From Bacteroidales bacterium (GTDB lineage: Bacteria; Bacteroidota; Bacteroidia; Bacteroidales; JAADJA01), in NCBI GenBank assembly GCA_030635465.1, contig DAOVYU010000027.1, forward strand, positions 1 to 8,428: a DNA stretch of 8,428 nucleotides. Reading direction: 5' to 3'. The position numbers and the translations under genes were made by a program. The notes below the pieces were generated by a model that saw only the letters and a list, made by a program, of their open reading frames with translations, was not told the origin of the DNA and did not search any database. This document shows positions 1 through 5,656 of the stretch, piece by piece (position 1 is the first letter of the stretch; every line of letters begins with the position of its first letter).

Positions 1-7
1 CGATTAT

Positions 8-50
8 CTAATAGGGTTGCCAACCTTTGACAGGTTGGCAACCCTATTAG
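8..50. repeat. REP-like palindrome, left copy (perfect hairpin) upstream of the RAYT gene
   Basis: Seen directly: a perfect 19-bp inverted repeat with arms at 8-26 and 32-50 and loop TTGAC. The core AGGGTTGCCAACCT recurs at 661-696: positions 11-46 match 661-696 with only two mismatches, both in the loop (29 and 31). A T-run (53-59) follows the right arm, so on the plus strand it also has the form of an intrinsic terminator. Known of the family: RAYT transposases are typically flanked by the palindromic REP sequences they act on. Inferred: this is the left REP-like partner of the transposase at 86-649. The GTAG head found 5' of enterobacterial and pseudomonad REPs is not present next to this copy. 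Confidence 0.8.
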
Positions 51-59
51 GATTTTTTT
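8..59 (+). terminator. Terminator-shaped hairpin plus T-tract (overlaps left REP-like palindrome)
   Basis: A 19-bp perfect stem (8-26 / 32-50) is followed after GA by seven T residues (53-59). This has the geometry of a rho-independent terminator on the plus strand. It would end transcripts entering from the left edge and insulate the transposase from read-through. The stem is the REP-like repeat, so terminator function is inferred from shape only. The right copy at 661-696 lacks a T-tract. Confidence 0.4.
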
Positions 60-85
60 ATTTATATATTTACTTAAAATTTGAT

Positions 86-649
86 ATGCCTTCGCTAAAA
101 TTAAATACTCCAATTGAAATTGACCGGTATTACCATATTTTTAACCGAGGTAATAATCATGAACTACTCTTTTTTAAAGAATTTAATTATTCCTATTTCT
201 TGAAGAAATATGATAAGTACCTTTCTGAACATGTTTCCACCTTTGCATATTGTTTAATGCCAAACCATTTTCATTTGCTGATTAAAACTAAAACTGATTC
301 GGTAAGTAAACAATTAAGGAAACTATTTCAATCGTATGCATTGAGTATCAATAAGCAAGAAAACCGAACAGGAAGTTTATTTACGAAGCCATTCCGACGA
401 ATTGCGATTGAAGATGACGAATATTTAAAATGGTTGGTGTTTTATATTCATTACAATCCAGAGAAACACAAATTTTCTAGAGATTTCAGGAATTACAAAT
501 ATAGTTCCTTTCAAAGCTTGATTAATGACAAAGAAACCAACTTAAGCCGAAAAGAACTTTTTGAATGGTTTGGAGGAGAAGATGACTTTGTTGAATTTCA
601 TAATTTTCATCATGAAGAAAAAAGAATTAAAAAATATATCATCGAATAG
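86..649 (+). CDS. REP-associated tyrosine transposase (RAYT, Y1/IS200-like HUH nuclease)
   Basis: This 187-residue protein has the signatures of single-domain Y1 transposases of the RAYT type. An N-terminal YYHIFNRGNN strand (residues 15-24) is followed by the metal-binding HUH motif in LMPNHFHLLI (His61, His63). Next come GSLFTKPFRR (96-105) and the YIHYNP segment (120-125), whose Tyr120 is the likely catalytic tyrosine. Such enzymes nick and join single-stranded DNA at palindromic REP hairpins. This one is bracketed by two near-identical palindromes, 35 bp before the start and 12 bp after the stop. The ATG at 86 is chosen because the frame opens earlier only at a TTG (17) inside the left hairpin, and the family fold begins after 86. 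Length is normal for the family and no key residue is missing, so the gene looks intact. Activity is inferred. Confidence 0.9.
   Translation: MPSLKLNTPIEIDRYYHIFNRGNNHELLFFKEFNYSYFLKKYDKYLSEHVSTFAYCLMPNHFHLLIKTKTDSVSKQLRKLFQSYALSINKQENRTGSLFTKPFRRIAIEDDEYLKWLVFYIHYNPEKHKFSRDFRNYKYSSFQSLINDKETNLSRKELFEWFGGEDDFVEFHNFHHEEKRIKKYIIE
572..576 (+). promoter_or_regulatory. Shine-Dalgarno-like GGAGG inside the transposase gene, before ATG 582
   Basis: GGAGG sits five bases before an ATG at 582 that is in frame with the downstream aminotransferase. This spacing is ideal for a ribosome binding site. It also encodes Gly-Gly-Glu of the transposase, and Bacteroidota rely little on Shine-Dalgarno pairing, so it may be coincidence. 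If used, it would give the aminotransferase a 41-residue N-terminal extension. Confidence 0.25.
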
Positions 650-1289
650 CGAAAGTAGGGATAGGGTTGCCAACCTTTCAAAGGTTGGCAACCCTACGCC
701 AGCCTTATTTGAGGTAATCAAAGTCCAGAACCGACAATTACAAAATATCGAATATCATAACGATCGATTGAACCGATCTCGTTCAGATGTTTTTGGAATA
801 AAGGAACCTATTTATCTTGAAAAGATAATCAAAATACCAGCAAATCTGGATAATCAAATATATAAATGCAGGGTCATTTATTCTGATAAAATCGAAAAGA
901 TAGAATTTGAACCCTATCAACCCAGGAAAATTAATTCTTTGAAAATAGTTACCCATGATACCATCGATTATTCTGTTAAATATTATGATCGAAAAATCAT
1001 CAATGAACTATATAAACAACGAGGTGATTGTGATGACATCCTGATCATTAAAAATGGATTTGTAACTGATACTTCTTATGCAAATATAGTTTTCTGGGAT
1101 GGAAAAAACTGGATCACCCCTACCACTCCTCTCCTACCTGGTACGAAACGCAAAAAATTAATAGAAGAGAAAAGAATCACAGAAAAAGAAATAAAGGTTA
1201 GCGATCTTCAATCCTTTGAAAAAGCCCGAATCATAAATGCGATGATTGATTTAGAGGAATCTAATGATATATTGATTTTCAGTTCCTGA
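612..1289 (+). CDS. Aminotransferase class IV, PabC-like (probable 4-amino-4-deoxychorismate lyase), unusual 5' end
   Basis: A PLP-dependent fold-type IV enzyme of the short (about 200-residue) Bacteroidota kind. Recognisable parts are LFEVIKVQNRQLQNIEYHNDR at the N-terminus (from 705), the likely PLP lysine in YSVKYYDR (codon 978-980), DDILIIKNGFVTDTSYANIVF, and the ITPTTPLLPGTKR cofactor loop. PabC removes pyruvate from aminodeoxychorismate to give p-aminobenzoate for folate; another class IV transamination cannot be excluded. The start is uncertain. No in-frame ATG, GTG or TTG lies just before LFEVIK. The nearest upstream ATGs are 612, 582 (with a GGAGG) and 561, all inside the transposase gene. 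I chose 612 because it overlaps the transposase least (38 bp). The 31 extra residues include RVANLSKVGNP, which is simply the translated REP-like palindrome. The gene is either expressed with this tail or damaged at its 5' end. The catalytic body looks intact. Confidence 0.75.
   Translation: MKKKELKNISSNSESRDRVANLSKVGNPTPALFEVIKVQNRQLQNIEYHNDRLNRSRSDVFGIKEPIYLEKIIKIPANLDNQIYKCRVIYSDKIEKIEFEPYQPRKINSLKIVTHDTIDYSVKYYDRKIINELYKQRGDCDDILIIKNGFVTDTSYANIVFWDGKNWITPTTPLLPGTKRKKLIEEKRITEKEIKVSDLQSFEKARIINAMIDLEESNDILIFSS
661..697. repeat. REP-like palindrome, right copy, between transposase and aminotransferase
   Basis: An inverted repeat with arms 662-676 and 682-696 and loop TTCAA; pairing can extend through the loop edge (TTT/AAA). 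It matches the left copy (11-46) at 34 of 36 positions, exactly 650 bp away. It begins 12 bp after the transposase stop and ends 8 bp before the first conserved codon of the aminotransferase (705). GTAGGG occurs just 5' of it (655-660) and, on the opposite strand, at its other edge (692-697). This recalls the GTAG head of classical REPs, but similarity to those is only suggestive. The repeat lies in the open frame of the aminotransferase. Confidence 0.8.
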
Positions 1290-1387
1290 ATATTAAATAG
1301 GTGTGCTCCACAAAATAGATTCAACCATCCGTAAAGCTAATTTAGACTTTTGTACATTACTTCATTCAAAATCATATTTAAAACTCT

Positions 1388-1395
1388 TATATTTG
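1388..1395 (+). promoter_or_regulatory. Candidate Bacteroidota -7 promoter element (TATATTTG)
   Basis: TATATTTG is an exact match to the Bacteroidota -7 consensus TAnnTTTG and lies 17 bp before the ATG at 1413. No good -33 TTG is seen at the usual distance, and the implied leader is very short, so support is weak. The rest of the 123-bp gap 1290-1412 shows no hairpin or other gene. Confidence 0.3.
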
Positions 1396-1412
1396 TTCAA
1401 AACAATTTTACC

Positions 1413-3653
1413 ATGAGAGGTCTTATCATAACATGCTTTTGCATAGGTATTATTTATGCAAATGCACAACAAAAATCAATTACACCACAAACAAGTAAAA
1501 AACCGGTGGCTTTTTGCAAAACACCAGCATTAAGAACAATTGTGCCAATTCTTGAGGACCGAAATGAAGTTAATCTCCTGTCGGAAGTGCATGACCAAAA
1601 ACCAGCTATTGACACTTCAGTTATTCAAAATGAATTTAAAATTATTGATCCGGTGATACAAAAACAGCCGGGAAAACTTACCGCTCCCCCAATAATTCAG
1701 AACTTCGATGGGCTTGGCCCAATGGACAATACTTGCACCAACCCTGACACAGAAGGTGATGTAGGCCTTAATCATTATATGCAAATGGTAAAACGATCGT
1801 TTGCTATTTGGGATAAAGAAGGGAATTTATTATATGGTCCAGCAAATAACAAAACCTTATGGTCCACCTTACCTGGGCCATGGCACGACCATTGGTTCAC
1901 AGATCCTATTGTAGTTTATGATCACCTGGCCGACCGTTGGCTGGCCAGTAATATGGTATATGAGATTCAAACCGAATATGTCTATTGGGAGGTAATTGCT
2001 ATTTCAGCTACACCCGACCCACTTGGCGAGTGGTATTGTTACGCATATGAATTTGATTATATGCCTGATTATCCCAAATTCGGGGTTTGGAATAACGAAT
2101 ATGTGATGGTAATAAATGATTTTGATATTTACCAAAGTTCCGCCACGTTTCTGGGTGCGGAAATTTGGGCTTTTAACAAACAGGATATGATAAACGGATC
2201 ACCAGAACCTGGAATCGTAACTTTTTTTGTTGAATCCACAGAAAACAATTTCAATTTAAGCCAAAATTGTTTTTTGCCTGCAGATATTGATGGCTCGTCT
2301 GCTCCCGAGGGAAGCCCTAATTTTCTTACATATATAAAAGATGACACCTGGGGCTTTGATAATGACCATCTATCAGTATGGCAACTTTCAGCAGATTGGA
2401 ATAACCCTGGCAACTCCAGTTTTTTTGAATTGGTTTCCATTGAAGTGGAACCTTTTGTAACCAATATAAATAATTATTACTTTATTAATCAACCCAACAC
2501 CTCTACCGGGCTTTTTTCAATGACTAACCGTTTGATGTACCGATTACAATACAGAAATTTTGGAACTTATGAAGCGATGGTCACTAACCATACCGTAACA
2601 CCTGATGCCATTGACCATGCAGCAATTCGATGGTATGAATTGAGAAATTATGGTGATGGGTGGAACATTTATCAGCAAGGAACCTACAATCCTGATTCAG
2701 AACACCGCTGGATGGGCAGCATTTCAATGGATAATCGTAACAATATAGCCCTTGGATACAGTGTTTCAAGTTCACAGGTTTACCCTTCCATCAGGATGAC
2801 AGGAAGGTTTGACACTGATACTGCTGGGACAATAAACCTCCAAGAAATTGAAGTTGTGACAGGATCAGGCTCACAAACTTCAAATTGGCGCTGGGGAGAT
2901 TATAGCTGCATGTCAATTGATCCTTCAGATGATCAAACATTTTGGTATACACAAATGTATATGCCCACAACCGGCACTCTTGAATGGGAAACAAAAATTT
3001 GTTCATTTAAAATTGCTAAAGAACTTACTTTTAATACTGACACTTTGTTTTTCAATACCATTGAGGATTGTTTAAATGGCAAAACGCTCAATCTAAAAAA
3101 TAATTCCTGGGATACTATTTTGGTTAATTATATTGAACAAGAAGGATATCTAATGAATGCTTTGTGGTATGTCGACGAAATGCCTGTAATTTTGCCCCAT
3201 ATCTTGCCAGTTGGCGATTCAATTAACTTGCTTGTTAAAGTTGACTTTACCGTAATTAAAAAAACTGATGGATATGTTTATGATACTTTATCCATAATTG
3301 CAAACTCTACATACCATTACAATATAATTATTGCAATCAATGAGGAATTTATAACAAGTACTTCTAATAAAACAATTTCAAATTACAATTTAAATGTATA
3401 TCCTAATCCTTTTACAGATCAAACAAACATTTCATTTCATCTCGACAAGTCAGTAAAAGTCAGCATTGAAATTATTGACCAGCAACTTAAAGAAATCTCT
3501 AATATACTATCTAACAAAAAATTAAAAAAAGGGGATCATTTGTATAATTGGAATAGGAGGAGCAATAACGGACAAAAAGTCCCACCTGGAATTTATTATT
3601 GCCGCATTGTGATAAATGACAAGCCCATGGTAATGAAAATGATAATTAAATAG
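1413..3653 (+). CDS. Large secreted T9SS cargo protein, function unknown
   Basis: 746 residues. It begins with a signal peptide (MRGLIITCFCIGIIYANA, likely cut after residue 18). This is why the ATG at 1413 is preferred over the TTG at 1350, which would bury the signal sequence. Residues 90-535 form one large, aromatic-rich region with repeated strand-like blocks: GDVGLNHYMQMVK (115-127), TDPIVVYDHLADRWLAS (163-179), RWMGSISMDNRNNIALGYS (432-450) and RWGDYSCMSIDPSDDQTFWYT (493-513). I recognise these motifs from a family of big exported bacterial proteins without an assigned function; a beta-propeller-like fold is a guess. Residues 537-645 look like an Ig/ASH-type beta domain. Residues 655-746 (VYPNPF, then PPGIYYCRI and a basic MKMIIK tail) are a type A T9SS sorting domain, so the protein should cross the outer membrane and be anchored or released. 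No catalytic motif is evident. It stands alone, converging on the minus-strand operon with only 15 bp between. Confidence 0.85.
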   Translation: MRGLIITCFCIGIIYANAQQKSITPQTSKKPVAFCKTPALRTIVPILEDRNEVNLLSEVHDQKPAIDTSVIQNEFKIIDPVIQKQPGKLTAPPIIQNFDGLGPMDNTCTNPDTEGDVGLNHYMQMVKRSFAIWDKEGNLLYGPANNKTLWSTLPGPWHDHWFTDPIVVYDHLADRWLASNMVYEIQTEYVYWEVIAISATPDPLGEWYCYAYEFDYMPDYPKFGVWNNEYVMVINDFDIYQSSATFLGAEIWAFNKQDMINGSPEPGIVTFFVESTENNFNLSQNCFLPADIDGSSAPEGSPNFLTYIKDDTWGFDNDHLSVWQLSADWNNPGNSSFFELVSIEVEPFVTNINNYYFINQPNTSTGLFSMTNRLMYRLQYRNFGTYEAMVTNHTVTPDAIDHAAIRWYELRNYGDGWNIYQQGTYNPDSEHRWMGSISMDNRNNIALGYSVSSSQVYPSIRMTGRFDTDTAGTINLQEIEVVTGSGSQTSNWRWGDYSCMSIDPSDDQTFWYTQMYMPTTGTLEWETKICSFKIAKELTFNTDTLFFNTIEDCLNGKTLNLKNNSWDTILVNYIEQEGYLMNALWYVDEMPVILPHILPVGDSINLLVKVDFTVIKKTDGYVYDTLSIIANSTYHYNIIIAINEEFITSTSNKTISNYNLNVYPNPFTDQTNISFHLDKSVKVSIEIIDQQLKEISNILSNKKLKKGDHLYNWNRRSNNGQKVPPGIYYCRIVINDKPMVMKMIIK

Positions 3654-3668
3654 GAATAATTTGTTGGG

Positions 3669-3965
3669 TTATTTGTTAGGATTTAAATAACCGGATAAAG
3701 CTTTTACATAATTTTCAAAAGCCTCTATTCCTTTGGAAGTAATGTTACATGTAGTTAAAGGATAATTTTTTCTGAAGGATTTTTTCACTTCAATATAACC
3801 CGCTTCTTTTAGTTTGCTGATCTGAACACTAATGTTACCCTTGGTGGCTTTGGTTTGATCCAATAAAAAATTAAATTCAGCCGATTCAACATTCATTAGC
3901 AAACTCATGATGGATAATCGGAGTTGATTATGCAATAATGGGTCGAGATGCTTAAACATAACCAT
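3669..3965 (-). CDS. Winged-helix transcriptional regulator (HTH_34/MarR-like)
   Basis: A 98-residue, single-domain winged-helix DNA-binding protein. It starts LDPLLHNQLRLSIMSLL (about 7-23) and has a helix-turn-helix around EFNFLLDQTKATKGNISVQISKLKEAGYI. The wing follows in VKKSFRKNYPLTTCNITSKG, with a C-terminal helix after it. The pattern matches the small HTH_34-type regulators (Pfam family named from memory), which carry no sensor domain. The ATG at 3965 is preferred because AGGG lies nine bases upstream; an alternative ATG is at 3959. The start overlaps the end of the membrane-protein gene by 14 bp, implying translational coupling. It is the last gene of a three-gene operon and may control that operon through the half-sites at 4762-4800. 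The inducing signal cannot be told. Confidence 0.88.
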   Translation of the reverse strand: MVMFKHLDPLLHNQLRLSIMSLLMNVESAEFNFLLDQTKATKGNISVQISKLKEAGYIEVKKSFRKNYPLTTCNITSKGIEAFENYVKALSGYLNPNK

Positions 3966-4542
3966 TACTTTTTGCCCTTGATTTAAGCATATATCCGGGA
4001 ATCAAATAAGCTACAATTATTGAAATTGCAACCAGTGGTAATGAATAATATGAAGATAAAAACAGGCCAATAACTGCCATAATCCAACTAAAAATACCTC
4101 CCCAAATCAATGGCTTAAATTTCATCATACTTCCCGAAATAAATGTCCCCAATCCATACAAAGCAATTATTAGTACATTGGCCGTATCCCATGATATTCT
4201 GCCAACTCCTGAAGCTATAAGAATAATAAATAAAGTGATTGTAAATGCAATCCATAGGGATATAATGGCCGTATCAAAAAAGGTCTTGACATTTGTTTTT
4301 TTCCCCAGTCTGTACCCGGCAATCCCGGAAGCAATGCCACCACCGAACATCGTTACCGGCCAGGGTAACCAGGCATATTCTATTCCCATGTTCAACATAA
4401 TAAAATGAGATATACTTGCAATCAAAACAAGCCAGCCCCATAAAAGGTAGAAGAAGCCGTTATCCCTGAATTTTGCTTTGGTATTTTCAATCATTTCATG
4501 AATGACCTGTAAGCTTTGTTGTTCTGTAAATTTTGTTTCCAT
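3952..4542 (-). CDS. Six-helix integral membrane protein, function unknown
   Basis: 196 residues. A short charged N-terminal segment (1-28, QQSLQVIHEMIENTKAKFRDNG) is followed by about six hydrophobic helices near 30-50, 57-78, 90-111, 119-139, 144-163 and 165-185, then a basic tail. The amphipathic start leading into FRDNGFFYLLWGWLVLIA is a pattern I associate with Bacteroidota membrane proteins encoded beside small winged-helix regulators; no biochemical role is known to me. No transporter or enzyme motif is visible. The gene starts 21 bp after the small membrane gene and overlaps the regulator gene by 14 bp, so the three are very likely one transcript. A reasonable but unproven idea is that membrane protein and regulator form one signalling or stress-response unit. 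Confidence 0.85.
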   Translation of the reverse strand: METKFTEQQSLQVIHEMIENTKAKFRDNGFFYLLWGWLVLIASISHFIMLNMGIEYAWLPWPVTMFGGGIASGIAGYRLGKKTNVKTFFDTAIISLWIAFTITLFIILIASGVGRISWDTANVLIIALYGLGTFISGSMMKFKPLIWGGIFSWIMAVIGLFLSSYYSLPLVAISIIVAYLIPGYMLKSRAKSNGYV

Positions 4543-4563
4543 TTTAAATCTTATTTAATAAAT

Positions 4564-4755
4564 TTATTGGTTTTGATTCGATTCCTGACAACTTAACAAT
4601 TTTATTATTCCAATTGAAATGAAGCCTACACCCATTCCAATAAACAATCCAATATGTGTTGCATTATATAACATGCCGAAACCCATCCCAACAAACATAC
4701 ATCCGGGTAATAGCAAGCTACTGTTCATCCATGAAGTTTTTTCTGGTTTTTTCAT
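4564..4755 (-). CDS. Small two-helix membrane protein, function unknown
   Basis: A 63-residue protein. A basic start, MKKPEKTSW, is followed by two glycine- and methionine-rich hydrophobic stretches (about 11-30 LLLPGCMFVGMGFGMLYNA, and 34-54 LFIGMGVGFISIGIIKLLS) and a polar tail. It is the first gene of the three-gene operon, 21 bp before the next. The frame opens earlier at a TTG (4785), but that codon lies within the candidate -7 element (4783-4790). The ATG at 4755 is therefore the credible start. I do not recognise a named family. The size, two-helix layout and position suggest an accessory subunit of the neighbouring membrane protein, which is inference. Confidence 0.75.
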   Translation of the reverse strand: MKKPEKTSWMNSSLLLPGCMFVGMGFGMLYNATHIGLFIGMGVGFISIGIIKLLSCQESNQNQ

Positions 4756-4761
4756 TTTGTA

Positions 4762-4800
4762 TAGTTTTAGTAGATCAGTTCGCAAAACTAAACTAGTTTA
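4762..4800. promoter_or_regulatory. Cluster of four TAGTTTW half-sites, candidate operator
   Basis: Four copies of TAGTTT(T/A) lie in 39 bp: 4762-4768 on plus, 4784-4790 on minus, 4789-4795 on minus and 4794-4800 on plus. The last two form the perfect 12-bp palindrome TAAACTAGTTTA (4789-4800). The first two form an inverted repeat, TAGTTTT-N15-AAAACTA. The cluster covers the candidate -7 box. Winged-helix dimers bind such inverted repeats, so the regulator at 3669-3965 is the natural candidate ligand. This is inference from position. The region is AT-rich, so short repeats arise by chance fairly easily. Confidence 0.35.
4783..4790 (-). promoter_or_regulatory. Candidate -7 promoter element (TAGTTTTG) of the membrane/regulator operon
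   Basis: On the minus strand TAGTTTTG matches the Bacteroidota -7 consensus TAnnTTTG exactly. It lies 28 bp before the ATG at 4755, leaving a leader of roughly 20 bases. A clear -33 TTG is not visible. It lies within the TAGTTTW half-site cluster, which suits repression by a factor bound there. Confidence 0.45.
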
Positions 4801-4884
4801 TTTTATAAACCTAATAAATATTGAACTATTTCTTAATGGTTATTACTAAAGTATTGATTTGCAATTAAATATCACCTGACTGAT

Positions 4885-5574
4885 TTAGAGGATATTTTTC
4901 AATTCCGAGAAATCAAAAATTTCAAAAGTAAGGTCACTGTTATGGGTAATTTGATCGTAGTTGCAGAATACCTGGTCCATCCCAATATTTCTGGCCCCTA
5001 ATATGTCAACATCAATATCATCTCCAACCATCAGACTTTCTTTAGCAGTTGCATCTGCTTTTTTAAATGCCAGTTCAAATATGGCCTTATTGGGTTTTTT
5101 AGCTTGGGCTTCCTCAGAAGTAGTGATAGTTGTAAAATATTTATTTAAGTCGTTTGCCTCCATTTTTATTTTTTGCACCTCATCAAAACCATTGGTAATA
5201 ATATGTAGGTTGTAATTCCCCTGAAGGTATTCCAATACTTCCGGCACATTAGGAAATAATGCCTTTTTCAAAGGACTATTCAATAAATAATCACTGGCAA
5301 ACCTCCCTGCAAAAGCTCGGTCATTGATCCCAAACTGATTAAAAGAAATATCAAATCGATGTACATTTAAAAATTTCTTAGTAACCTTACCTTCTCGGTA
5401 TTGTGCCCATAATTCAATATTGTTTCTTTTATACAATTCAAAAAAGCGTTCAAAAGGGACTCCCCTGGCATTCAATTCAAATTTATCAAATAACTCCATA
5501 AATGTATCGTGGGTACTTTTATCAAAGTCATAAATGGTTCGGTCAAGGTCGATGAAAATATGTTTGTATTTCAT
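4885..5574 (-). CDS. yjjG: YjjG-family HAD hydrolase, noncanonical pyrimidine 5'-nucleotidase
   Basis: A 229-residue HAD-superfamily phosphatase of the YjjG type. These cytosolic enzymes dephosphorylate pyrimidine nucleoside monophosphates (dUMP, dTMP, UMP and abnormal analogues) and act as nucleotide-pool clean-up. All four HAD motifs are present: DLDRT (nucleophile Asp9, acid/base Asp11), ITNG (Thr127), the lysine in AKKPNKAIF (Lys160) and GDDIDVD (Asp185/Asp186, Asp190). The helical cap lies between residues 15 and 100. DLDRT in place of DLDDT is, as I recall, usual for Bacteroidota members. The ATG at 5574 is chosen because MKYKHIFIDLD is the normal beginning of the family. A TTG at 5619 would add 15 residues with no match and overlap the candidate promoter. 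Its 82-bp distance from the GH31 gene and its own -7 element suggest independent transcription. Exact substrate is inferred from the family. Confidence 0.9.
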   Translation of the reverse strand: MKYKHIFIDLDRTIYDFDKSTHDTFMELFDKFELNARGVPFERFFELYKRNNIELWAQYREGKVTKKFLNVHRFDISFNQFGINDRAFAGRFASDYLLNSPLKKALFPNVPEVLEYLQGNYNLHIITNGFDEVQKIKMEANDLNKYFTTITTSEEAQAKKPNKAIFELAFKKADATAKESLMVGDDIDVDILGARNIGMDQVFCNYDQITHNSDLTFEIFDFSELKNIL

Positions 5575-5592
5575 TAAATCAGGTTTGATTTG

Positions 5593-5600
5593 CAAAAATA
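5593..5600 (-). promoter_or_regulatory. Candidate -7 promoter element (TATTTTTG) before the nucleotidase gene
   Basis: On the minus strand TATTTTTG matches TAnnTTTG and lies 18 bp before the ATG at 5574. A TTTG lies 16 bp further upstream (5617-5620, read on minus), close to the position expected of a -33 element. The implied leader is short, as at 1388-1395. No terminator hairpin is seen between this gene and the GH31 gene. Confidence 0.35.
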
Positions 5601-5656
5601 GGAAAGTCAATCCAAACAAAAACTTATTTTATTGAACTAAAAATAAATCTCTTGTT

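Noticed and set aside
17..85. N-terminal extension of the transposase from a TTG at 17
   Set aside because: The extension is translated from the left hairpin and T-tract and does not match the family; the ATG at 86 gives a normal-length RAYT.
1..700. Short CRISPR-like array or tandem repeat formed by the two palindromes
   Set aside because: There are only two copies, 650 bp apart, with a gene between; no spacers or further repeats.
1350..1412. Earlier TTG start for the large secreted protein
   Set aside because: It would place 21 residues before a well-formed signal peptide, and the candidate -7 element lies inside this stretch.
2129..3006. Minus-strand open frames within the secreted protein gene
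   Set aside because: They lie antisense to a well-supported gene with signal peptide and sorting domain and show no recognisable domains.
3667..3692. Inverted repeat GGTTATTT / AAATAACC as a terminator between the convergent genes
   Set aside because: The stem is only 8 bp with a 10-base loop, is AT-rich, overlaps the 3' end of the regulator gene and has no T-run on either strand.
4178..4849. Plus-strand open frames opposite the membrane-protein genes (4178-4408, 4619-4849)
   Set aside because: They mirror hydrophobic coding sequence on the other strand and have no independent support.
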